9,232 nt of DNA from Pseudanabaena sp. CAN_BIN31 (GTDB taxonomy: Bacteria; Cyanobacteriota; Cyanobacteriia; Pseudanabaenales; Pseudanabaenaceae), in the NCBI GenBank assembly GCA_026785865.1, contig JAJAZG010000106.1, positions 1 through 9,232 of the forward strand, in the 5' to 3' direction. Positions 1 through 5,126 of this stretch are shown here, piece after piece. The position numbers were made by a program, and so were the translations under genes. The notes under the pieces are model-generated. The model saw nothing but the letters and a program-made list of their open reading frames with translations, ran no database searches and was not told the origin of the DNA. Position 1 is the first letter of the stretch. The number at the start of each line of letters is the position of its first letter.

Positions 1-85
1 AATAACCCGTTATATTTGAAGAGTTTGAGAACCTAATCGGATTTATGGGACTAACCTTAGTTTTACTTTTTTGGATGGCAGTAGC

Positions 86-481
86 GTGATTGGACAATTT
101 ATTTTGCGAATTGTGATCTGGTTTTTACTAACCGCTAATCTTAGTCTCACCAATATCATCATTGGTGTGAGCATTTCCCTGCTAATGCCCCATTACCGAT
201 CAGAAAACATTCGATTTAAAGATGTTGTGCAGGGTATCGGTCTGACTATTAAGGCAGTTTTTCAAGCCTATATCGAAGCGATCGAGATGATTTTGCAACC
301 CCATAAATACGAAGAAGTAATTATGGAAAGAGCTAAAAATCGGCGATCGGCGGGGCTGATTTTCTTGGACGTTTTCCTGATTACCTTCACGCCTAAAACT
401 GTTGTGCTGAGACATCAAGAAGATGGCTGGTATGTCGTGCATCACGTAATCAGACGCATCAAAAAGAGCGAGAATTCATGA
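86..481 (+). CDS. mrpE: Na+/H+ antiporter (Mrp/Mnh) subunit E
   Basis: Small membrane subunit of the multi-subunit Mrp cation/proton antiporter in the cytoplasmic membrane. The 131-residue product opens with a hydrophobic stretch (about residues 4-34), has a further amphipathic/hydrophobic segment near 48-70, and then shows the MnhE-type C-terminal pattern: TPKT at 102-105 followed by a beta-like stretch ending in DGWYVVHHV. The family is usually about 105-160 residues, so the length fits. I prefer the GTG at 86 over the in-frame TTG at 71. The protein then starts directly at the hydrophobic helix, and the GTG overlaps a TGA at 87-89 in another frame, a typical coupled junction. The 3' end overlaps mrpF by ATGA at 478-481, so translation of the two is probably coupled. 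Family call is from motif plus the following mrpF and mrpG. Confidence 0.9.
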   Translation: MIGQFILRIVIWFLLTANLSLTNIIIGVSISLLMPHYRSENIRFKDVVQGIGLTIKAVFQAYIEAIEMILQPHKYEEVIMERAKNRRSAGLIFLDVFLITFTPKTVVLRHQEDGWYVVHHVIRRIKKSENS

Positions 482-762
482 ACATTGATTTATCAACTAA
501 TTCAGTATTAAATTTTGTCGTCGGCGCGATGGTTTTGTCTTTGTTAATTCCGCTATATCAAGCATGGAAATATAATGACGATATTTGGGAAATTATGCTC
601 GCCTTTTCCAGCATTGCCGCCAAATCCGCAGTGATGATTTTGGTGATCGCGGTACTACGCGATGATTGGATGATCGGCGTGATTGGTGTGATTATTTTGA
701 GTGTGGGTAATGCGGGATTCATGCTTCTAGCCCACATCATCAGGCGTACAGGAGAAATATAA
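478..762 (+). CDS. mrpF: Na+/H+ antiporter (Mrp/Mnh) subunit F
   Basis: Small integral membrane subunit of the Mrp antiporter. The 94-residue protein has three predicted transmembrane segments (about 10-28, 38-60 and 64-86), the normal size and topology of MrpF. The KSAVMILVIAVLRDD stretch (49-63) resembles the family's second helix with its conserved lysine and following loop. The first loop, which usually carries a GPT..DR-like motif, is poorly conserved here, so the assignment leans partly on position between mrpE and mrpG. Its ATG lies inside the last codons of mrpE (4-base overlap), and its TAA ends 2 bases before the mrpG start. That spacing indicates one polycistronic message. Confidence 0.88.
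   Translation: MNIDLSTNSVLNFVVGAMVLSLLIPLYQAWKYNDDIWEIMLAFSSIAAKSAVMILVIAVLRDDWMIGVIGVIILSVGNAGFMLLAHIIRRTGEI
751..754 (+). promoter_or_regulatory. Ribosome binding site of mrpG
   Basis: GGAG lies 10 bases before the ATG of mrpG, inside the last codons of mrpF. Most other genes in this window lack an obvious Shine-Dalgarno sequence, so this one stands out and supports the start at 765. Confidence 0.6.
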
Positions 763-764
763 TC

Positions 765-1064
765 ATGGCAACTTTAACGAATATAACGAATATATTTAGT
801 TACATCTGTATTTTCGGTGGGCTAGTATTCTGGTTTTGGGGAACTGCGGCTTTACTCACAAGGCGATCGGTACTTTTTAAACTCCATAGCCTTTCGGTAT
901 CGGACACCCTTGGCTCGATCGCGATTGTGTTCGGCTTAATACTACTCCGCCCAAAGGAATTACCATTACTGATTCTGGCGATTATTTCCTTAGCCTTATG
1001 GAATACGATGCTGTGCTACGTGATGGCTTACTGCTCTAGCAGTACAACTAGAAGTAAAAAATAG
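765..1064 (+). CDS. mrpG: Na+/H+ antiporter (Mrp/Mnh) subunit G
   Basis: Small membrane subunit of the Mrp antiporter. The 99-residue product shows three hydrophobic segments (about 10-32, 47-62 and 66-90). It carries the MnhG signature: a basic RR at 33-34, then FKLHSLSVSDTLGS at 38-51, equivalent to the family's R(L/F)H...(A/S)DTLG pattern. The ATG at 765 is preceded by GGAG at 751-754, the best Shine-Dalgarno-like sequence in this operon. The gene begins 2 bases after mrpF and is followed after 15 bases by the DUF4040 gene. The C-terminal tail is short and serine/lysine rich (SSSTTRSKK). Confidence 0.92.
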   Translation: MATLTNITNIFSYICIFGGLVFWFWGTAALLTRRSVLFKLHSLSVSDTLGSIAIVFGLILLRPKELPLLILAIISLALWNTMLCYVMAYCSSSTTRSKK

Positions 1065-1079
1065 GTATTAAAACTATAA

Positions 1080-1748
1080 ATGAACAGTAGTTATGATGGT
1101 TATGTTTATGCGATCGCCGTGATGTTACCCATATCAGCATCAATGTTGGTATTCCAAACCAATCCCTACAAGGCTATAGTCATGCGCGGGATTTTAGGAG
1201 CAGTATCAGCGCTGGTTTATACAGTTCTGGGTGCGGCGGATGTGGCGCTGACCGAGGCGCTAGTTGGCGCTTTTTTAGCAACAATGCTCTATGCAGTTGC
1301 GGTGCGATCTTCCTTAGTTTTGCGTTTGGGTGTGGTTGAGGAAGTGGCGATCGCCCATGATTTAGAAAAAGAATTAGATAAGCTCAATTTTTCCTTTGAA
1401 CAGCTAGATCAACCATTAAATCAGCAAATTGATGTGCAAGAAGAATTAGAAAAATCTGAGCAGATTAATGATCGGATTCCCATATCTGATTTTGAGAAAG
1501 TGATTGATGTCCTCAAAAGTACTTTCAGTAAGCACTATATGCGAGTCGAGCTGGTTCCCTACGAGAACGAATCAGAATTAGAACAAGCATTAATTGATAA
1601 AATTGTCCACGCAACCTTGCATAATTTAGAAGATCAAGAAGGTAGTCAAACTAGCTTTTCCCAAATCAAAATCCGCCTACCTCGTCTCCATGAGATTATG
1701 CAAGCCGATCCAGCTTTGGCTAATGTTCAATTAGTTTATACAAAGTGA
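1080..1748 (+). CDS. DUF4040 protein, MrpA C-terminal-like antiporter subunit with long cytoplasmic tail
   Basis: Membrane subunit of the cyanobacterial Mrp complex that matches the DUF4040 segment found near the C-terminus of the large MrpA subunit in other bacteria. Three hydrophobic segments (about 8-25, 35-50 and 59-80) contain the diagnostic run VLGAADVALTEALVGAFLA (49-67), equivalent to MrpA's GAPD-ALTQ-LVE motif; D54, T58 and E59 are candidate functional polar residues. After about residue 88 comes a 135-residue hydrophilic, Glu/Gln/Asp-rich tail with helical, possibly coiled-coil stretches (92-145) and a mixed segment to the end. That tail is longer than the bare domain, and I do not recognise it as a named domain. 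The gene starts 15 bases after mrpG and should belong to the same transcript. Its stop is followed at once by the repeat block that separates it from mrpB. Confidence 0.85.
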   Translation: MNSSYDGYVYAIAVMLPISASMLVFQTNPYKAIVMRGILGAVSALVYTVLGAADVALTEALVGAFLATMLYAVAVRSSLVLRLGVVEEVAIAHDLEKELDKLNFSFEQLDQPLNQQIDVQEELEKSEQINDRIPISDFEKVIDVLKSTFSKHYMRVELVPYENESELEQALIDKIVHATLHNLEDQEGSQTSFSQIKIRLPRLHEIMQADPALANVQLVYTK

Positions 1749-1833
1749 AAATTCCCCTCATCCCCCAACCCCTTCTCCTAAAGAGGGAGAAGGGGAGCAA
1801 GATTAGTTTTCTGGTTCCCCTCTCCCTCCATGG

Positions 1834-2013
1834 GAGCTACCGTGTACACACAAGTCCTACCTGTCTTCGTTTCAGTCTATTCCGCCCCCTAAATCCCCCA
1901 ATTCTGGGGGACTTTGAAAGATCTAAATTTTCTTGTCCCCCCAGAATTGGGGGCTAGGGGGCGGATTGGCATTGACTTGGCTAGGTTTGAGACTTGTGTG
2001 TACACGGTAGCTT
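1834..2013. mobile_element. MITE-like non-autonomous element, about 180 bp
   Basis: Perfect 22-bp terminal inverted repeats lie at 1835-1856 (AGCTACCGTGTACACACAAG and two further bases) and 1991-2012. The element is flanked by a direct repeat CATGG(GA) at 1829-1835 and 2014-2020, which reads as a 5-7 bp target-site duplication. Removing the element and one flank copy restores an intact CCCCTCTCCC-loop-GGGAGAGGGG hairpin of the host repeat, which is strong internal evidence for an insertion. It encodes no transposase. The interior is mostly another palindrome (1882-1964). The exact ends are uncertain by two bases because the duplication and the repeat edge share letters. Confidence 0.75.
1882..1964. 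repeat. Inner long inverted repeat (CCCCCAATTCTGGGGG type)
   Basis: The left arm at 1882-1910 starts CCGCCCCCTA and contains CCCCCAATTCTGGGGG. The right arm at 1937-1964 is its near-complete complement, differing by an AAT versus G segment and one extra base. The loop of 26 bases is A/T rich. As RNA this would form a very stable stem of roughly 26 pairs. It sits symmetrically within the MITE-like element and resembles another dispersed cyanobacterial repeat. Confidence 0.8.
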
Positions 2014-2096
2014 CATGGGAGAGGGGCTAGGGGTGAGGGTCTTTGCAATGTACCATCGAAAATATAACTTTTAAAACACCTTTAAAAAAATAGATT

Positions 2097-2756
2097 ATGA
2101 AATGGATTTATATAATTGCAGGAATTGCTTTTTTTGTAAAAATGCTGTTTTTACCCAACCCTGCCCCTACCTTACCTTTCTCGATTGTGAAGGCGATCGC
2201 CCAAGATAGCGGTGTTAGTAATGTGGTTTCAGGAATTATTTTTCGCAACCGCCTCTATGACACCATTTTTGAAGTAATTGTCTTCACGATCGCAATCATG
2301 GGCGCAAATTTTTTACTTGCCAATGAGAAACCATTTACCAAAATTTATCAATTTACCGATCAGACTTCGATTGTACTTGCTCAACTAGGAGCGACTATTG
2401 CCGCTTTAGTTGCGATCGAGTTGGCAATTCGTGGACATCTTAGCCCTGGCGGAGGCTTTGCGGCGGGTGTGGCAGGTGGCACTGCGATCGGTTTAATTGC
2501 GATTACATCTCCTCCAGAGCGGCTTCAGAAACTATATAAGCGCTGGCACGCCGCAACTTGGGAAAAGATATCCGTGCTGATTTTTATTGTTTTATCGGTG
2601 ATCACGCTCTCAGGGATAGAACTACCCCACGGTCAGTTAGGAGAACTAGTTAGTGGTGGTATCATCCCAATTCTGAATATTCTGGTTGCGATTAAAGTTG
2701 CCCTAGGTTCATGGTCAGTGGTATTGGTTTTTATTCGCTATCGTGGTTTGTTATAG
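2097..2756 (+). CDS. mrpB: Na+/H+ antiporter MrpB with MbhE-like N-terminal region
   Basis: Membrane subunit of the Mrp antiporter, 219 residues. Two family regions are visible. Residues about 43-75 (VVSGIIFRNRLYDTIFEV and the following helix) match the MbhE-like segment that in MrpA carries an R-x-x-DT-x-x-E pattern. Residues about 90-216 are the MnhB domain, with its hallmark GHLSPGGGFAAG at 113-124 and further hydrophobic helices at about 156-175 and 188-213. A hydrophobic N-terminus (3-20) is a membrane anchor or signal-like helix. With the DUF4040 gene just upstream, the pair represents the C-terminal part of MrpA split between two proteins plus MrpB. No clear Shine-Dalgarno precedes the ATG (TTTAAAAAAATAGATT). 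The repeat block lies directly upstream, so whether mrpB shares the operon transcript is open. Confidence 0.92.
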   Translation: MKWIYIIAGIAFFVKMLFLPNPAPTLPFSIVKAIAQDSGVSNVVSGIIFRNRLYDTIFEVIVFTIAIMGANFLLANEKPFTKIYQFTDQTSIVLAQLGATIAALVAIELAIRGHLSPGGGFAAGVAGGTAIGLIAITSPPERLQKLYKRWHAATWEKISVLIFIVLSVITLSGIELPHGQLGELVSGGIIPILNILVAIKVALGSWSVVLVFIRYRGLL

Positions 2757-2800
2757 AACTCATTTGGTCTCTTAAGTCACCTATCTCAAAAATTAATAAG

Positions 2801-3364
2801 CTAAAGACTCAGCCAGCTAAAGACTTGTGCAACTGTCAGATCTAAATCAATTCCTGTTAAAACTGGTAAGCGATCGCTATTGGTAAATTCTCTAACACGG
2901 CGATCGCTGTCCACTACTAAAATACTCTCATCCTCAGCATCAAGCAACCAGCCTAGCTCAGTACCATATTCCGCACAGTGCAAGAGCTTGGCTAAAACTT
3001 TCTTATATCGCTGATCGGGAGAAAGAATTTCAATTGCCCAATCAGGATGGATTTCAAAACGGTTGGCAATGCGACCTGATGGCAAACGGGGGATTCTCTC
3101 CCAGCGAAATACGGCTATATCTGGGACGATCGCTAATCCACCAAAGACACACCGTAACTCTGGAAATGCTAGAGCAAATTGCTCTGGTTGAGCAATTTGG
3201 TTAATGGTTTGGCAGAGTGTACCTTGTAACAGGCTATGTTCTCCTTGTGGCATTTGTTTCTGAGTGATTTGTCCATGAATAAATTCAGAGGCAGGCTTAG
3301 TTTCTGGCAATTGTAAAAACTGATCTATAGTTATGGGTCTAATTTCTGTGATAGTCATAGCCAT
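2801..3364 (-). CDS. Uma2 family (DUF820) PD-(D/E)XK-like endonuclease
   Basis: The 187-residue protein matches the Uma2 family, a restriction-endonuclease-like fold that is very numerous in cyanobacteria and of largely unknown role. Visible family features are the N-terminal helix ITIDQFLQLPE (11-21), an early acidic residue in SEFIHGQI (26-33), PDIAVF with D82, AIEILSPDQ with E112 (110-118), lysines at 121, 122 and 126, and the Y-x-x-G-x-x-x-x-WLLD stretch (133-142). D82 and E112 are the likely metal ligands. The ATG at 3362-3364 is taken as start; a second ATG two codons later (3356-3358) is equally possible. It lies 60 bases downstream of the hydrolase on the same strand and converges on mrpB. 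The 44-base gap to mrpB shows no clear terminator. The biological substrate is unknown. Confidence 0.85.
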   Translation of the reverse strand: MAMTITEIRPITIDQFLQLPETKPASEFIHGQITQKQMPQGEHSLLQGTLCQTINQIAQPEQFALAFPELRCVFGGLAIVPDIAVFRWERIPRLPSGRIANRFEIHPDWAIEILSPDQRYKKVLAKLLHCAEYGTELGWLLDAEDESILVVDSDRRVREFTNSDRLPVLTGIDLDLTVAQVFSWLSL

Positions 3365-3424
3365 ACGCCCTACAAAACTTCTCTAATATTAACAGCGATC
3401 GCCTAACAACTAAATAGTTAAGAA

Positions 3425-4339
3425 CTAAGTGAAATCGTATCTAATTCTGGCTATAGCTTTATTTATGGCTGTTTCTAGTCCAGTAATGTGTACCCAGCCA
3501 ACAAATCCAGAATATTGGTATTTTCCATCTAAATCAACGATAAATACATGATAAATACCAAATCTATTTATCCAAGTTCGTATAGTAGTTCCATCGGCAA
3601 AGGAATGGATAATCTTGGCATATTGCACATCTGCCGAATTTGCATCGGTAATACCTTGCACGGTACGAAAATGCTCTACTAACTCTGAAACTAAAGTAAC
3701 TTCTGTTGCAGGTAAAGGCTTTCTTGGCTGTTCCCAAAATGCTTGAATCGTTTTAGCTACAGCAGGCGCAGATCTTAGTGCGGGATGGCTTACGCCGTTT
3801 ATACAAATAAAGTGAGCGTGTTTAAGTTTAGTAGACTCAATGGTAACAGTTCCATCACTGCCGCCTGTGGTATTCCCTGTCACTACTAACGTCGGAACTA
3901 CTGCCGTAATTTTTTCTGCCAAAGGTCGCCGATTTTCGCCCAGATATTTAGCCATTCCAATACCCCATCCAAAAGGATCGATCATTCTGGCAAGATCTGA
4001 ACCACCTATAGGCGACCCCAACAGCACCAAAGATTCAATCTTTGACCACCATTCTCGATTACGAGATAACACCTCTACCCAAATTACCCCACCCAAAGAA
4101 GTTGCAATAATTCGTATAGGTGTATTTGGATATTGCCCAAATGCTTGCACTGCGTCTTCTTCAACCTTATTAATTAAAGGCTCAATATTGAAATAAGTTT
4201 TCACAATTCCCAAATTTGGCGCAACAATATGAGAATTTGACGGCGCAACTTTGTGAGCTAAAGAAAGCATCTCGCTGTATAAGTCACATAGTCCATGCTG
4301 AGAGAATATTATAACTACTGGATGATTAGCACTTGACAT
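3425..4339 (-). CDS. Alpha/beta hydrolase (lipase/esterase-like) with extra C-terminal domain
   Basis: The 304-residue protein has an alpha/beta-hydrolase core of about 205 residues. It begins with a beta strand VVIIFSQHG (8-16, where HG is the usual oxyanion-side motif). The nucleophile elbow is ATSLGG with S81 (78-84), an A-x-S-x-G variant of G-x-S-x-G. VVTGNTTGGSDGTVTIES (152-169) carries the probable acid D162, and NGVSHPALR (181-189) the probable catalytic H185. The spacing and order Ser-Asp-His fit a working triad. Residues about 213-304 form an additional domain, mixed alpha/beta by appearance and rich in aromatic and Ile/Val residues, that I do not recognise. No signal peptide or membrane segment is seen, so it is probably cytoplasmic. 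The substrate cannot be told. GAAAAGAAG before the ATG is a weak ribosome binding site, and a TATAAT lies just upstream. Confidence 0.75.
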   Translation of the reverse strand: MSSANHPVVIIFSQHGLCDLYSEMLSLAHKVAPSNSHIVAPNLGIVKTYFNIEPLINKVEEDAVQAFGQYPNTPIRIIATSLGGVIWVEVLSRNREWWSKIESLVLLGSPIGGSDLARMIDPFGWGIGMAKYLGENRRPLAEKITAVVPTLVVTGNTTGGSDGTVTIESTKLKHAHFICINGVSHPALRSAPAVAKTIQAFWEQPRKPLPATEVTLVSELVEHFRTVQGITDANSADVQYAKIIHSFADGTTIRTWINRFGIYHVFIVDLDGKYQYSGFVGWVHITGLETAINKAIARIRYDFT

Positions 4340-4542
4340 ACTTCTTTTCAGAGAATTGAATCGTTAAATAAATTATAATAAAATACACAAAAATCTCTAA
4401 GCGATCGCCATAAGCATAAACCTGTCAAAAAGCAGTCAAGCGATCGCCTTTATTTGGGGAGAGTGAGATTAGTTGATAGCATTGCTGGGCAATTCTGAGA
4501 TAAGATATTCTTAATTATTTAATTAGCATTCCCAAAATACTT
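4340..4542. other. Divergent intergenic region between hydrolase and yqeG
   Basis: A 203-base A/T-rich spacer holding the start signals of both divergent genes. It contains two HIP1 palindromes (4401-4408 and 4440-4447) and no reading frame worth calling. On the plus strand TTGCTG (4482-4487) and GATATT (4504-4509) at 16-base spacing are a weak promoter possibility for yqeG. Confidence 0.4.
4372..4377 (-). promoter_or_regulatory. Candidate -10 box for the alpha/beta hydrolase gene
   Basis: Read on the minus strand this is a perfect TATAAT in an A/T-rich stretch, about 33 bases upstream of the hydrolase ATG, which would leave a leader of about 25 bases. No good -35 hexamer lies 16-18 bases further upstream (the best is TTAGAG), so the call rests on one box and position. 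Confidence 0.35.
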
Positions 4543-5079
4543 GTGAAACCTTGGCATCTTATTGCTCCTGACCTAGTTTTGTCAGCACCGATTTACGCGA
4601 TCACGCCGCAACTCATGGAGACTCATGGATTACGCGGCTTGATTTTGGACGTGGATAATACATTAATTGGTGATGATGAAGCCGAGGTTTCAGCAGAAAT
4701 TCGTCAATGGGTGGAGCTAATGCGATCGCAATATCCGATCTGGTTAGCCAGTAATAATTTTAGCGATCGCCGTATTCAAAAGGTCGCTGAAAGTCTAAAT
4801 CTTCCCTATCGCAGCCGTGCGGGTAAGCCATCGCGCCGCGTAGTGCGTCAAGTTTTGGAAGCAATGCAATTACCTGCACATCAAGTGACGATGGTTGGCG
4901 ATCGCCTATTCACCGATACGATCGTGGGTAATCGGTTGGGCTTATTTACGATTTTAGTACAGCCGCCTTGTGAAGAACTTGTATTTAAACCATCGATTTC
5001 TACCATATTTAAAGCGCGATCAAGTTTTCTCCGCAATTGGGAAATTTGGATCGCCCGTAAATCTGGCGTAAAAATCTAA
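4543..5079 (+). CDS. yqeG: YqeG family HAD IIIA-type phosphatase, possible phosphatidylglycerophosphate phosphatase
   Basis: The 178-residue soluble HAD-superfamily phosphatase has all four motifs. Motif I is LDVDNTLI with nucleophile D36 and acid D38; motif II is the LASNN stretch with S70; motif III is K95 in RAGKPSRR; motif IV is GDRLFTD with D120 and D125. There is no cap insertion, as expected for type IIIA. The family includes plant and yeast enzymes that dephosphorylate phosphatidylglycerophosphate, the last step to phosphatidylglycerol, a lipid essential in thylakoids. That role is inferred here by homology only. The start is GTG at 4543, giving an N-terminus (MKPWHLIAPDLVL) typical for the family. 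The gene carries three in-frame HIP1 sites (4722, 4763, 4898), so it is resident cyanobacterial DNA. It converges on UPF0182 with 44 bases between stops. Confidence 0.9.
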   Translation: MKPWHLIAPDLVLSAPIYAITPQLMETHGLRGLILDVDNTLIGDDEAEVSAEIRQWVELMRSQYPIWLASNNFSDRRIQKVAESLNLPYRSRAGKPSRRVVRQVLEAMQLPAHQVTMVGDRLFTDTIVGNRLGLFTILVQPPCEELVFKPSISTIFKARSSFLRNWEIWIARKSGVKI

Positions 5080-5087
5080 ACCCCAAT

Positions 5088-5126
5088 TAAGACCAAGATT
5101 GGCGCGATCTGCCAATCTTAGTCTTA
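5088..5126. terminator. Bidirectional terminator between yqeG and UPF0182
   Basis: A 16-base arm at 5088-5103 (TAAGACCAAGATTGGC) pairs with 5111-5126 (GCCAATCTTAGTCTTA) with one mismatch and a 7-base loop GCGATCT. On the plus strand it is followed by GTTT and on the minus strand by a T-rich run derived from 5071-5080, so it could end both convergent transcripts. The right arm contains the UPF0182 stop codon (complement of TTA, 5124-5126). Confidence 0.7.

Larger units (their letters stand above)
1754..2039. repeat. Cyanobacterial G/C-rich palindromic repeat, interrupted by a MITE-like element
   Basis: The outer layer of the repeat block. The left part runs from CCCCTCATCCCCCAACCCC (1754-1772) and contains a perfect 10-bp hairpin (1769-1778 with 1786-1795, loop TAAAGAG). 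A second arm, CCCCTCTCCC (1817-1826), pairs with GGGAGAGGGG (2017-2026), and the right end GGGGCTAGGGGTGAGGG (2023-2039) is the imperfect complement of the left end. This CCCTCA-CCCC-AACCCC-TCTCCC pattern is a dispersed intergenic repeat I associate with filamentous cyanobacteria. The arms at 1817 and 2017 are pushed about 190 bases apart by an inserted element. There is no credible gene in the block. Confidence 0.8.

Noticed and set aside
200..445. An 81-codon minus-strand frame
   Set aside because: It is the shadow of mrpE, which has family motifs and coupled neighbours.
558..740. A 60-codon minus-strand frame
   Set aside because: It is the shadow of mrpF.
1745..1957. A 70-codon plus-strand frame starting GTG at the DUF4040 stop
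   Set aside because: It runs through the palindromic repeat block, is made of repeat-derived Pro/Leu/Arg text and has no domain.
1754..2039. CRISPR array
   Set aside because: The repeats are inverted and nested, not regularly spaced direct repeats, and no cas gene is present.
2800..2825. Direct repeat GCTAAAGACT (2800-2809 and 2816-2825)
   Set aside because: Only two short copies at the 3' end of the Uma2 gene, with no array and no insertion structure; chance is likely.
3840..4196. A 118-codon plus-strand frame
   Set aside because: It is antisense to the well-supported alpha/beta hydrolase and has no recognisable motif.
2801..4339. A toxin-antitoxin or defence pair formed by the hydrolase and Uma2 protein
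   Set aside because: The genes share a strand, but the 60-base gap, the hydrolase fold and the abundance of Uma2 in cyanobacteria give no specific support.
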